Below are positions 1 through 13,596 of a stretch of 62,000 nucleotides of DNA, in pieces. The DNA is from Neocallimastix lanati (nom. inval.). Lineage: Eukaryota; Neocallimastigomycota; Neocallimastigomycetes; Neocallimastigales; Neocallimastigaceae. Position numbers and translations under genes: made by a program. The notes under the pieces are model-generated. The model had not been told where the DNA came from. It ran no database searches and saw nothing but the letters and a program-made list of their open reading frames with translations. The DNA is taken from the NCBI GenBank assembly GCA_016946835.1, contig JACVTC010000026.1, forward strand, positions 577,501 to 639,500, given 5' to 3'. How positions within the stretch are numbered: the stretch's first letter is position 1; each line of letters opens with the position of its first letter.

Positions 1-1008
<1,008 letters not shown>

Positions 1009-1467
1009 ACTTTAAACTGATAGTAATATAATTATAAGTTTTTCTCTTTTTTTTTTTTGTTTGTTTGCTTGTTTATTATTATTATTATTATCTTTTTTTT
1101 TTCTTAATTACTGTTTTATTAAATTAATTATATCTATCATATATTTTATTTTTTATTATTGCTTTATCTCAATTAATTATATCTATCATATGTTTTATTA
1201 AAGTTTATTATTATATTCAAGAATTTTATTAATATATTTATTAATTCTGTTATATATAAATGGTAAAAATGTATAAAAAAAATATGGATAACGAAAAGGT
1301 ATATATTATATTTTCAATTATAACAGATATAAGACTTCAAAATTATATAATATTTTATATCCTTATTAAATATAATTGTAATGTCTTTTATTAATTATAA
1401 TTATAATTATATTGTTTTTTGTTAATTTCGTATAATTATTAATAATTATAAGATATTTTAATTTTTC

Positions 1468-1498
<31 letters not shown>

Positions 1499-2150
1499 TT
1501 ATTATTAATTTATTTATTTATTTCAATATATAAATATATATTATATATATGTTAATAGTATAAATAATAACATAATATAATGACTACAATATAATGATTT
1601 TAATTTCATAAATAATTTTTTTTTTTTTTTTTTTTTTACAATTTGTAAAGAAAACCAAGAAGAATAAAGAAAATATAAAAATTACTTTTTACTTTTTACT
1701 TTTTAATTGCTAAAAATATATATAGAATTTAAAATATAATTATTATTTTTTTAAAATATATTTTAAAACAATGAAATACTTTTTTCTTTTTTCATTTTTA
1801 AAATATAAAATTAAAAGAAAACTTCGTTTTTTATTTACAGTTTATATAAATTTTTCATATATTTATTTATTTTATTAAAATTATTATTAAATTAAATTCT
1901 ATCCTTTTTTTTAAATAATTTTAATATGATTACCATATTAAGATATAATTTATTTATTAATACAAAATTGAAAATAATATTATTTATAATTTTTATAATA
2001 ATAAATCTTTTAATGTTTCATATCAAATTAATATAAATGTAAAATATTATATCCAATATAATTAAATAATTCTCATAATACAACATAATATATTAATATT
2101 ATTAAAAAAAAAAAAACTTTATTTTTCTTATTAAATAATTCGTAATTTCC

Positions 2151-2191
2151 ATAATAAATCCATCATATTAGACATATGATGGATTTATTAT
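2151..2191. repeat. perfect 18-bp inverted repeat with 5-base loop
   Basis: The left arm 2151-2168 is the exact reverse complement of the right arm 2174-2191, with loop TAGAC. The arms include ATCCATCATAT, so this is not a simple AT repeat. It could be a hairpin of a decayed transposon end or a cruciform. No gene lies next to it. Confidence 0.8.
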
Positions 2192-2315
2192 AACATATAT
2201 ATATTTACATATTTATATTTATATTAAATATATAGTATTAATTTATTATTATAAATTTGAATTTTTTGAGTATATTTAATTATATTATTACATTTGAAGA
2301 GTTTTTTATTTATTA

Positions 2316-2560
2316 TTATTTTTCATATCATTGATATGTTATAATAGTTATAAATGATTTATAAAAAAATTTTATAATATCATTTCATCATTTATGTATA
2401 TTGTGTTTTATTAAAAAGAATTTTATAAATTAATTATTATTGACATATTATGGCAGTTATAGATGATTGATAAAAATAATATTTTATATTATTATCAATT
2501 TCATTATTTATGTATATTGTGTTTAATTATAGAATTAAAGAATTCTATAAATTAATTTTT
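2316..2560. repeat. diverged tandem duplication, about 115-120 bp unit
   Basis: Two consecutive copies share TTTATGTATATTGTGTTT followed by GAATT..TATAAATTAATT, first near 2391-2435 and again near 2507-2555. The preceding segments ATATCATTGATATGTTATAATAG and its partner also match. The copies are diverged by point changes and small indels. Confidence 0.6.
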
Positions 2561-2743
2561 ATAACTTTATTTTTTAACTATATTAAAATGGTCATAATTA
2601 AATGAAGACAAACCATATAATTAAACATTTGGAAACTACTTTTTTTTTTTTTTTTTTTGCCATTTTTCTCTTTCATAAATTACAAATTTTGAGAATATAA
2701 AAATAAAACATTTAAAAATACTTTTACCATCTATTTTTTTAAA

Positions 2744-2791
<48 letters not shown>

Positions 2792-2796
2792 TAATA

Positions 2797-2830
<34 letters not shown>

Positions 2831-3847
2831 TACTTTTTACATCAAAAGAAAAAAAAATTCTTTAATTATAGTTTCAATATGTTACTAAATATATAATGTT
2901 AAAAGAATAATTTACACATTTAATAATTCAGTACTTTTAAAAATGATATAAAGAATTTTCTTAATTATATAATATAATTATTTTATATAACTTAATTAAA
3001 AATTATATATTTATTTTTACTTTTGAAATTATAAGAAAAATCTATAATTACAAATTATATACATGTGTACAATAATTCAATGATTCGTCATATCAAATTA
3101 ATATTAAAAATTACATTATTGTATATTAAAATTTTATTATAAAAAAAATATATGAATTGATTATAAATATTATAAATAATTATATTAAGAACTAGAATAA
3201 TCTTATTTTATAAGAAAATTTTAAAAATATAGTAAATGATAAATACTATGAAAAGTGCACTTTGTGTGAATTGTAAATATTTTAAAAGAATTAATAAATA
3301 AAAAAATATATGTTTCAGTGTAAAATATTTTTTATATTCAAAAAATTATATACTTTTTAAATAAAAAAAAAAAAGAATAAAAATAAAAATAAAAATAAAA
3401 ATGTACAATAATAAAGGTTGTTATTTTGCATTTTATAAAATAAAAAGACATATCATATTTTAAAAAATATAAATCATTTTATAAATAAAATATCATTTAC
3501 TTAAATGTTACAAATATAACTTTTAATACTAAATACTGTTTAATTAAAATAAATTTATGTAATAAATTCTGAAATATATTAATTAACTTTTTTTAACATT
3601 AAATTATATTAATTTGTATTTATACTTTTCTTTCCTTTTTAGAATAAAATAATATATATGCGTACAAAAAGCATAAAAAAATTTTTTTAATTATTAAAAT
3701 TAAAAAAAAATAATTTAAACAGATATTCTTTTAGATGTTAGAAATAAAGTTTAATATATGATTATTACTCTTGTTATTAAACAAAATAACATATATAAGC
3801 TTTATGTATAATAATTATAAATTATTTTATAAATAAATGGATAATAA

Positions 3848-4025
3848 GATATAAAGAATATTATATATTGAATATTATATACAGTTAAATATATTATAAA
3901 GAATATTATATTCAGTTAGATATAAAGAATATTATATTTAGTTAGATATAAAGAATATTATATTCAGTTAGATATATTATAAAGAATATTATATTCAGTT
4001 AGATATATTATAAAGAATATTATAC
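3848..4025. repeat. AT-rich minisatellite
   Basis: Five to six tandem copies of a unit of about 24-30 bases built on AAAGAATATTATATTCAGTT followed by AGATATA with an optional TTAT. Copies differ mainly by that TTAT insertion. Confidence 0.75.
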
Positions 4026-4209
4026 ATCATAAAATCTGTAACTATTTTTTAGTTGTTGTTGTTATGTTTTGTTTATATATAAAATAAAAAATAAAATAAA
4101 GAAAAATAATCATTTCAAGAATATAATAAATATTAATTAAAAGTTTAAAGTCATTTTAATACATATCTTGAACAGTTTTCTTTACAAGCTTTTATTACAA
4201 TGTCAATTT

Positions 4210-4380
4210 TTAAAACTCTTTAAATACATATAAAAATAAATCATGAGTTAATATACTTTCAAATAAATTAAATTTATTCTTTAATTTATTCTTTTCTTGT
4301 TCCAGTATAATATTATTAATAGAATTAACGAAATTGTTGATCTCTTTAATGGTATTATTTTCTTCTTAATAAAATTTAAT

Positions 4381-4416
<36 letters not shown>

Positions 4417-4499
4417 TTATTTTCTATTACACTGAGATGTTTTTCGTTGTTAAGTCTTAAATAAAATAAGAACTCACTTTCAAAATTTTCAAAATTCAT
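4210..4499 (-). CDS. small hypothetical protein with one short intron
   Basis: Exon 1 runs 4499-4433 from ATG (MNFENFESEFLFYLRLNNEK). The inferred intron is 4432-4365, with a weak GTGTAA donor, a long A-run inside and a TTAAG acceptor. Exon 2 runs 4364-4210 and ends at TAA. Joined, they give 73 residues in one frame; without splicing the frame runs into poly-Lys. Exon 2 is charged and helical-looking (EINNFVNSINNIILEQEKNK, then ILTHDLFLYVFKEF). A further exon after 4210 is possible, since a TAAAAG acceptor and codons for CKENCSRYVLK follow near 4190-4155. The family is not recognised. The donor is unusual, so a frameshift in the A-run is an alternative. Confidence 0.4.
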
Positions 4500-4874
4500 T
4501 TTATAATTTATATATAATTTTTTTTATCTATTATTAATGAGTATAAATTTATTAATCTTTTTTCAGAAAAAAAATTTTTTAAAACTTACTATAGTTCATA
4601 TATATAAGTATTTACTAAATACAAAGAATAATTCAAGAAAAAGAGATTATTCAAGTAATAATCAAAAACAAATTTTGATAACTGTAAAATAATATTGTAT
4701 TTATTATATTTATTAACAATAATAAAACGTTAAACTATTATAATTATATAGTTTAATAAATGTATTTTAGATATATCGATATATAATTTCATTTATAATA
4801 TAATATTTAAATAATTTTAAACTTTATATATGTAATTAGTAATTATATTTATTTATTTAATTAACTTTTTTGTT

Positions 4875-6480
4875 AGAATATGTGAAATATATGAAAAATA
4901 AACTTCAAAGGTATTGAAACATATTGTAATATATATTCTAAATATACAAGCCATAATGTATTAATATAAAAGCATTAAATTTAAAATAATATTAAGTGCT
5001 TGTAACTCTTCATCATAAAATATATTATTAAAGTTGATGTAATTATAAACCCTAAATTCCTGACTCATAACAGATTAAGTGTTTCATGTAACTCTTAAAA
5101 GATTCTTAGAAAAAGAAATGTTTACTGGAAAAAATATTGTATCAAAGAAAAATGAATTGAAATTTTAAATTATTATGATAGTTGCTCACTATGCATTTAA
5201 GGAAGACTAATAAAATTGATCGAACATTTGAAATAATCAAGATTGCAAAATTGAAGAAACGCTTAAAAATATAAAATACATGATAAAAGATAATTATCTG
5301 ATATAAAATAAACTCAAATAATACAATAATATTAACTTAATAAGGAAAAAAACATGCTTAAGCATAAATAAAAACATATTTTACATTTTCATATTTCTAC
5401 AGAGACTCTTAAATGAAATTATAATTTGATATTTTTACAGATAAAACTCAAGGCTCTTAATAATGTACTATTTTGTACATAAAGAAACCTACTCTGTGAT
5501 AAACTATTTCCAACCATGAATATACAAAATATAATTTAATAATATACATTACTTTACAAAGATTTAAGCAATCATATATTAAACGATGATTTTTGTTAAA
5601 CCACAAAGCATATTATTTAAAGTATTGTTATCTTAATACTTATATATACATATCAAACTCATATATATATATTAAGAATAATAATGGAGGAGACTATTTG
5701 TCAAATTTCCCATAAAAAATAATTTAAAATATAATATCCAAAATATTCAAAAAAAAATATTATAGAATGGTAATTCCTAGGGTGAAATAGATGCATTCTA
5801 ACAATAATGGCATTATTAAATCTAAAGTAAAAATGGGTTTAGATAATAACCAATTTAATATAATCATAATACAAACCTTTCGTGATGAAAAGTATAATAA
5901 ATTAATAAATATAGCAGTGAGTTTTATACAAATAGTTGACCTTTATCCATCTCCAAACTATACTTACTAATTGCAAAGTATTTAAGAAGTTATTAAATTT
6001 CTATTATTAATATTTTAATGTTGTGAAAAATCAAATATATAAAATCTTTTTTGAAATTTGGATTTTTGATGGGGGGAATATGCAACATAAAATAAAAAAC
6101 ATAAATTATTATAGAAAAGTTACTTAATTGATTCTTTGTGATGATTGTTTAAAAATCATATTTATTTTAGAAATGAATATAAATAGCTTATTAGAGAAAA
6201 TTAGCATAAATTAGTCTACAAGATTAAATTAAATGAAATATTGATCTTAATAAATTATGAAACAATTTACATTATTTACTAAAAAAAACCAATTTATTGA
6301 ATATATGTGATATATAAAAAATATACTTTAATACATTGAAACATATTGAAATATAATCAATATGTAAGTCATAATGTATTTATATATAGTATTCAATATG
6401 AAATAATTAAGTGCAAAGTAATTCTTTATCTACTAATAAAGTTGGCATAATTATAAACCCTAAAATCCGGACTTCAAACA
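4875..6480. mobile_element. decayed repeat-flanked element
   Basis: A segment of about 180-190 bases occurs twice in direct orientation, at about 4875-5060 and 6300-6475. Shared blocks include TTGAAACATATTG, GTCATAATGTATT (GCC in copy 1), AATTATAAACCCTAAA and TCC-GAC, separated by indels. The intervening 1.2 kb has slightly higher GC than the surroundings and contains a short ORF (5791-5970). Direct terminal repeats around decayed coding sequence fit an LTR-type or other transposon relic. A segmental duplication is the alternative. Confidence 0.4.
5791..5970 (+). pseudogene. 59-codon coding-like ORF inside the repeat pair
   Basis: ATG to TAA with non-repetitive composition, ending QIVDLYPSPNYTY and containing IIIQTFRDEKYNKLINIAVS. 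This is richer in varied residues than random translation of this desert. It is probably a fragment of a mobile-element protein or a lost host exon. The family is not recognised. Confidence 0.3.
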
Positions 6481-6872
6481 TATTTACTGATATTTTTACT
6501 AATTATAAATTGATTCATTGCCTATGAAACCAAATAAATCATTATTTCTTTTTATAGATTTTCTTCTATTATCATTACTGTCATAAATATTGTTATTGTT
6601 ATTTTGATATTTTATGTTTGAAAAACAACAATTATATTTAATACAATCATATTAATATTATTTTTTATAAATAAATTTATAAATATAATAAATTTATAGA
6701 AAATATTAAAATATAAAATAACAATAAGAAATTAAATATAAATTTACATAACAATTAATATATATTTAAATGAAATAACTACCAAAAATATTATCTAAAT
6801 TTTAATATAAATTTATTTATGTTATTTTATATCATATTATCATATTTCACTTTATCATAAAATGATAATGAA

Positions 6873-6916
<44 letters not shown>

Positions 6917-9900
6917 ATAATATATTTATGATGTAATGTTATTTTATAAATAGCAAAGAGTGTTTTTAGTTAAATAGTTTTAACAATTATAATATGTTTA
7001 TAAAATATAATTACTTTAAACAATCTCTATATTTTATTATTATAAATAAAATTAAAATTAAAAAAAAAAAAAAAAAAAAAAATTATTCTAAAAAATTATT
7101 CTAAAAAATTCTATATATATTATTTATTTTTATTTTTATTTTTATATTTTATATATATATATATATTTGATTCTATTAGCTTTATAATAAAAAATAAAAT
7201 CATATGTAAAAAACATTTATAAAATAATATAAATAACATTATATGTCTATCAGATTTTAAGGTGAAAAAAAATTTTATTCCTCAAATAAATATGGATATA
7301 TATATATACTTTTTTTTTTTTTTTTTTTTTTTTTGTATTACTATTAAATATAAAGTATATTTAAAATTTATATTGTTATTATTATAAATACATTATATTT
7401 AATACATAATTTTCAATTTAAAAATTTTAAAAATCTTTTTTTTTTTTACCTCTATTAAAAAATAAATAAATATTTCATTTTCATATTTTTCGTTTTAATT
7501 TATTAAATAAATTAATATATTCAATAAATATTGGAAAAAAATATTATTATATGTAATGATGTATTGGACAAACAATGAAATTAAGACAAAGAGTGGTATA
7601 ATAAAATAGTATGTTTTATGCTTAACTATTTAAATTATTGTACATATTGTACTAATCAAAAAAAGAAAATAACAAAAATTGAAAAACAATAAAATATTAA
7701 TTGATTTAAAAGTTGAAAGATCATGTTTAAATGTATAAAACTACAATATTAAAAGATATAAAATAATAATAATAATGGATATATTTATTTTACTATTTTA
7801 ATCGTTAATAGTACTGTTCTTTTTTTTCGAGATGCTTGTTTGTTTTAAAAAAATTATTAATGAAAATATAAATTCTAACTACTTATAAAAAATGGGATAT
7901 AATCTAAATGAAACTATATAAATTATAAAATTAATAAAACTCTTTTTTATTATTATTTATATTATCTTTTTGAGAAATTAAAATTTGTGATAAATAATAA
8001 TGTCTATAAAAAATATTGATATTAATTTCTACATTTTTCTAATAATACCAATTGATTTTTATGATTTTTTTTTATATTTTACTATTTTCTTTTAGTAATT
8101 TTATCAATAATAACGGTTCATCATCATCTCATATATTTCAGTAATTAATTTCATATATCAATAATTTCATACATATATTATAATAATATTATAAAAATAT
8201 ATTTAATATTGTTTTTTTTTTTTTTTTTTTTTTTGCTCTTTTTTATCAATAATATATTAATTATTAATGATTATAAATATATATGTTAATTATCTATTTT
8301 TTGATCAATCTTCTTATACTATTTCATTACTCAAATCTATAATTTATAAAAATATTTTAATAAAAATCAGTAAAAAAAATTATTTCTATTGGTGTTATGA
8401 AAAGATGATGATTAATATTATTTTATTGTTATTGTATTTTTTATTAATCATTAATTATCGAAACAATATTCATTATTAGTCATAATTAAAAAATAATAAT
8501 CATATCAAATGAAATATTAATTACTGAAAATAAATATACGATAATAATTATATTATGAATTAAGGTATAAACTTATTAAATAATGTTGTTAAATATTATA
8601 CAATTATTTCAGTATTTACAATATCTTCATTTATATCATTTAGAAGTGTTAAAAGATTAAATGAAATGAAATAAATAATAGAAATATAAATATATAGTAT
8701 TAAATAAAATAAAATAAAATAGACAATAAATATTTAAATATAAAACATATATTAAATATAATAAAATAAATAGTAGAAATTTAAATATAAAGTACAGATT
8801 GAATAAAATAAATAAATAGTAGAAATTTAAATATAAAATTCAAATTAAAATTTGAAAGTATTGATAATAATAAATTAAAAAATAAAGTTGGAAAAAATAA
8901 ATTAATTAATTAAATTAAATTAAAAATAAATTAAATCAAAGTAAAAATAAAAATAAAAATAAAAATAAAAATAAAAATAAATTTATTAAATTAAATTTAA
9001 AATAAAGTAAAAAAAATTAAATTACACAATTAAAACAACAGTTGTTAAAATTTCACTCAAAGCTTAATTATTATACAAAAAAATGAAAAAAAATTTCAAT
9101 CATTATTACCATTATTTTTTATATTAAATTAACACAAATTGGAAAGATTGAACAAATTAAATTGAATAATGCTCTTGATATATAGTTTTTTTTTTTTTCT
9201 TTTTACATTTTATTTGGATTTAATATTTCACAAATTCTATGTAGCCAATGATATTAATGTTTTTTTAAAGGAAAGGACATAGATATGAATATATATAATT
9301 CATTATAAATATAATTAATTTTATTATATAAAAATGTAAAGAAGGAAGTTATTGGAGCTATTATACCAGAAGAATTAATCCCTTTGAATTTGGAATTATG
9401 AATTTTATTTGGATATAATATTACTCAAATTCTAGGTAATCAATGATATTATGTTTTTTTAAAGTAAAGGACAAAAATACAAATATAGATAATTTATATA
9501 AAAGAAAATAAATTATCCAAAAGAAATTATCCTGTACAATAGAAATAATTTTTAAAATAATATTTAATTAAATAAAATTAAACATAATTTTTATAACTAA
9601 ATAATTTTTTTATATAATTTTTTTATATTTTAAGAATATTATATTAATAAGTAGAGTTTAAATTAAATTAAATAGATATAATAATATAAAATTTAAAAAA
9701 TAATAGAAATTTATTAAATAATAAATATAAATATTAAAAATTTCATTCAAAGTTTAATTACTATCAAAAGAAAAAATAAATAAAAAAAAATTAAAAAAAT
9801 ATATAATTTATATAATTAAAAATATTTGTTTATCATTTTTTTTAATTGTTTTTTAATAAAAAAAAAAAAAAAAAAAAAGAATATTCTTAATAAAATGAAA

Positions 9901-10165
9901 ATTTAAATAATGATTTGTTTGTAACATTAAATAATATATTATCATAATGAATAAAAAAAAATTTTTTTTAATAATATTTAATTAAAAATTAAATTAAAAA
10001 AAAAAAAAAAGGAATATATTATAATTATTTTAAACTAAAATTTTTTTTCATATTGTTCTTTTTTTCATATAAAATTTAAAAAATTTTATCAATTTTTTTT
10101 TACAAAAAAAAAAAAAAAAATATTAAATATTTTTATTTTCTTTTAAATTAATAAAAAGTATAAAA
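6481..10165. other. AT-rich desert upstream of the CotH gene
   Basis: Mostly A/T homopolymers and short repeats: a symmetrical AAT/ATT palindrome at about 6871-6925, poly-A near 7062-7081 and AAAATA repeats near 8939-8980. A 70-codon hydrophobic ORF at 8267-8479 is built almost wholly from AT-only codons and is probably spurious. A short coding-like stretch (VKKEVIGAIIPEELIPL) lies near 9337-9400 inside a repeat pair. The last 100 bases before 10166 are the likely promoter and 5' UTR of the CotH gene. Confidence 0.6.
9205..9500. repeat. direct repeat pair, about 90 bp, 196 bp apart
   Basis: The block at about 9208-9295 (ATTTTATTTGGATTTAATAT, then CAATGATATTA and AAAGGAAAGGACA) recurs diverged at about 9404-9490 (ATTTTATTTGGATATAATAT, CAATGATATTA, AAAGTAAAGGACA). 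The spacer carries the higher-GC coding-like scrap mentioned in the desert entry. Confidence 0.55.
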
Positions 10166-12184
10166 ATGAAGTTCATGAAATCAATTATTTATATAACTTC
10201 TTTGGCTCTCGTTGCTTCTAAAGTTGTCAAAGAAGAAATCGAAGAAGAAAACTTTCTACCAACATTTAATTTAGCTAGTGGCTTCTATAATGAAAAATCA
10301 ATTAAATTAAAAATAAATAGTTCTGATCCAAAAGCAACTATCTATTATACCCTTGATGGATCTATTCCCACCACAAATTCAATTATATATAAAAGACCAG
10401 TTGTTCTCAAAAACAGAAGTAATGAAGACAATGTTCTTAGTGCTATTACTGGTGTATCTCCAAATAGAGATTATGTTCCAAAAGTAAGAGTAAAGAAAGG
10501 TAATGTCATTCGTGCCATTGCTAAACTCTCTGATGGTACTTTAACTAATGTTATCAGTGGTACCTACTTTGTTGGATTAAATAGAAAGAAGCTAACAAAT
10601 AATTTACCAGTTGTTTCTATTATTACTGAACCCGATGGCCTTTTTAATTATGAAAATGGTATTTATGTGTTAGGTAAAGCATATGATGAATGGCTTTCTG
10701 AAGATCCAGAAAATATTAATAAAGATGACTTCCAAGTTAAAGGTAATTACAGTAATAAAGGAAAAAAATCTGAAGTACCAGCTACCATTCAATACTTCCC
10801 AAGCAAAAAGAATAAAATTGGTTTCACCCAAGATTTGGGTATGAGAATCATGGGTAAAGCTAGTAGATCACAGATTCAAAAAAGTTTCCGTCTTACTTGT
10901 CGTGAAGAATATGGAAGCAAGAACCTCAAGTATGATTTAATACCAGGTAATATGCGTTCCGATGGTAAAGGTCCTTTCAATAAATATAAATCATTTAACA
11001 TCAGAAATGGAGGTAATGATTTCGATTACACTAAGATAAGAGATATTTTATTTCAAGGTTTAGTTAAAGAAAGACCTTATGAAACTCAACAAAGTGATCT
11101 TACCATTGCTTTTCTTAATGGTGAATACTGGGGAATCTATAGTATTCAAGAAGATTACAGTGATCATTATATTGCAAATAATTTTGACATTGATAAAGAT
11201 AATGTTGTAATATTAAAGAGTATTGGGAATGGTTATCAATTAGAAGCTGGAGATGAAAGTGATATAGAAATACTTCAAAATGATATACAAACTGTTTTAT
11301 CTAAAAATATGACCATTCAAAATGACTATAAAGAAGCATTAAATCTTTTTGATTTAAAAGAATTTGCATATCTTGTAGGATTTAATATCTACATATGTAA
11401 TGTTGATGGAACTCTTGTTGGAAATAATTATTCCTTCTGGCGTGCAAAAAAGCCAGTTGCCGGTGTCCCAAAAGGTGATGGTAGATGGCATATACTAAAT
11501 TTTGATACTGAATTCTCAGCCGGTCTTTATATGGATGGTACTAACTTTGATTACGATTGCTTAAGTTGGATAAAAATATTTACTAGTAAAGACTCCAACA
11601 AACTCACTAATGCCTTACTTCAAAATCCAGAATTCAAAAATATGTTCATTAATGTTTTGAGTGATACTAGAAATATCGATTTTGAACTAAAAAGAGTTAA
11701 CAGTGCTATTGAAGAATATAGACGTACTTTATCTCCTTTAATTAAAGATTTATATAATCGATTCGGAACTGAAGAATATATAAATGGTAATTATACACAT
11801 TTCGACACCCAAGTCAACCAACTTAAAGGATGGTTAAATGGAAGACATTCATTTTTTATGAATCAAATAGAAACCTTTTTCAATTTAAAACCAGCTGTTA
11901 CTGTTAGTATCACCTCCAATAACTTTAAAAAAGGTAGTTTTATCGTTAATGATGGTTGGAAAGTCTTCAATAAAAAGTATGAAGGAAAATATTTCAGAGA
12001 AAATATACTATATTTAACTGCTAAGCCTTCATCGGAAAAAAGAAAATTAAAATATTGGAAAATACAAAATTGTAAATTTGCCGATAAAACTTATGCTAAT
12101 CATTCTAACAAAAACCAATCAACTAAAATGACCATTGGTATTTACCCGGATGAAGGTTGTAAAGTTACTATATATTATAAATAA
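10166..12184 (+). CDS. secreted CotH-kinase family protein
   Basis: 672 residues in a single exon. Residues 1-18 (MKFMKSIIYITSLALVAS) look like a signal peptide, so the protein is probably secreted or surface-bound. Residues 35-135 match the chitobiase/hexosaminidase C-terminal-like module that often precedes CotH (ATIYYTLDGSIPT). The CotH domain spans about 145-560, with MRIMGKASRSQIQKSFRL at 226-243, FLNGEYWGIYSIQEDY at 316-331, a Asn-rich VGNNYSFWRAKKP segment at 418-430 and WHILNFDTEFSAG at 441-453. D447 and E449 occupy the place of the usual DxD metal site. Bacterial CotH is a spore-coat protein kinase; the fungal substrates are unknown. No dockerin is visible, so it is not obviously cellulosomal. 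A basic C-terminal segment of about 80 residues follows. Confidence 0.9.
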   Translation: MKFMKSIIYITSLALVASKVVKEEIEEENFLPTFNLASGFYNEKSIKLKINSSDPKATIYYTLDGSIPTTNSIIYKRPVVLKNRSNEDNVLSAITGVSPNRDYVPKVRVKKGNVIRAIAKLSDGTLTNVISGTYFVGLNRKKLTNNLPVVSIITEPDGLFNYENGIYVLGKAYDEWLSEDPENINKDDFQVKGNYSNKGKKSEVPATIQYFPSKKNKIGFTQDLGMRIMGKASRSQIQKSFRLTCREEYGSKNLKYDLIPGNMRSDGKGPFNKYKSFNIRNGGNDFDYTKIRDILFQGLVKERPYETQQSDLTIAFLNGEYWGIYSIQEDYSDHYIANNFDIDKDNVVILKSIGNGYQLEAGDESDIEILQNDIQTVLSKNMTIQNDYKEALNLFDLKEFAYLVGFNIYICNVDGTLVGNNYSFWRAKKPVAGVPKGDGRWHILNFDTEFSAGLYMDGTNFDYDCLSWIKIFTSKDSNKLTNALLQNPEFKNMFINVLSDTRNIDFELKRVNSAIEEYRRTLSPLIKDLYNRFGTEEYINGNYTHFDTQVNQLKGWLNGRHSFFMNQIETFFNLKPAVTVSITSNNFKKGSFIVNDGWKVFNKKYEGKYFRENILYLTAKPSSEKRKLKYWKIQNCKFADKTYANHSNKNQSTKMTIGIYPDEGCKVTIYYK

Positions 12185-12228
12185 AATGAAGAAAAATTTT
12201 TAAATTAATAATTTGAAATCCGATTATT

Positions 12229-12276
<48 letters not shown>

Positions 12277-12280
12277 TATA

Positions 12281-12315
<35 letters not shown>

Positions 12316-12745
12316 AAATTATTGAATTTATCTATAAAGAATTTAAAATAAGTGTACATTCTATTATTATTTAATTAAATATTTTGAAATTTATTATTAT
12401 ATTATAGATTTTAAAATAATAAAATAGAAATAAAATTTAAAATTAAAATTTTAAACTAATAAAATAAAAATAAATTTTAAAATTAAAATACTAATATTAT
12501 TATAAATATTTACTTTTGTGCTTATAAAATAAAATAAGTATTTGAATATTTTTTTTTTTTTTTTTTTTTTTTTTGATTTTTATAAATCAGAGACAATAAA
12601 AATAAAAATATAAATTAAAATAATTATGTTTGAATTAATTTAATGATAATTTATATTTATGTTTTTATTATAATTAATATTTGAAATATTTTATTTATAT
12701 TAAGCAGAAGCATATTATTTAGTATAATATATATATATATATATA

Positions 12746-12778
<33 letters not shown>

Positions 12779-13480
12779 TACAAATTAATTCAATAATCAT
12801 TTAATTGTTACTTAATAAAAGATAGTTTCTAATCATTTAAATAAGATTTTTAATATTTTATTTATGTTTAATTAATTTGAATAGGACTAGTTTAACATAT
12901 TTTATTTATTACTTAATTATAGTTTGTTTTATATAATTGAAAAAAAAAAAAAAAAAAAAAAAAAAATTATTTTATTTTTTTTATTTTTTTATAATCATTA
13001 TAATCATAAATATACATAATAATAAAAAATAGCAAAGGAAATTATTTATCTTATATATATTATATTTTTTGTACTTTAATAACTTTTATTTTTTTGTTTG
13101 TTTGTTTGTTTGTTTTTTAATTATAATTTATTACCATTAATATATAAATTAATAAACAATAATACAAATAATTAATTGGTTTTATTAGACTAAAAAAAAT
13201 AATAAATAATAGATAATATAAATATATAATAAACAAAATTTAAGATTAGAAATATATATTGATTATTTATAATTTAAGTTCTATATGAGAAAATGAAATA
13301 TAAAAGTATGCATATATATATATATTATATAATGTTTATATATTAATGTATCATTTACAGTAGTAATGATTATTTTAACATGATATTATTAATATTTTTA
13401 AAATAACATAATAACATTTATTTCTGGTATTAATAGAAATAAAATAAAAGAAATTTTAATACATCTGGTTTTGTCTTAAA
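12185..13480. other. AT-rich intergenic spacer
   Basis: Spacer between the convergent CotH and RS-protein genes. It contains several A-run plus (TA)n composites (about 12236-12315 and 12728-12777), T/A homopolymers near 12549-12574 and 12940-12966, and (TTTG)n near 13096-13114. No gene was seen. The bases just below 13597 may be coding if the A-run at 13604-13617 is read with one extra base (see findings). Confidence 0.7.
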
Positions 13481-13596
13481 TTATATATTGTACTCTAAAT
13501 TGATCTTATTTAAATATTCTTCTTCTTTATTATTATCTTCATCTACGGTCTTATTTTCATTTATTATTTTATTATTATTTTCATTTTTTATATTCA

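Larger units (their letters stand above)
1009..4209. other. AT-rich desert without a recognisable gene
   Basis: More than 80 percent A+T, with homopolymer T/A runs (for example near 1482-1500, 1616-1637 and 2639-2658) and an AAT microsatellite at about 2744-2828. No convincing exon was seen on either strand. It also holds a perfect hairpin, a tandem duplication and a minisatellite, listed separately. The segment just above 1008 is the likely promoter side of the left-edge gene. Confidence 0.7.

Noticed and set aside
8267-8479. 70-codon hydrophobic ORF
   Set aside because: Almost entirely AT-only codons (Ile, Asn, Tyr, Leu, Phe, Lys). No domain, and it sits in desert with a poly-T leader.
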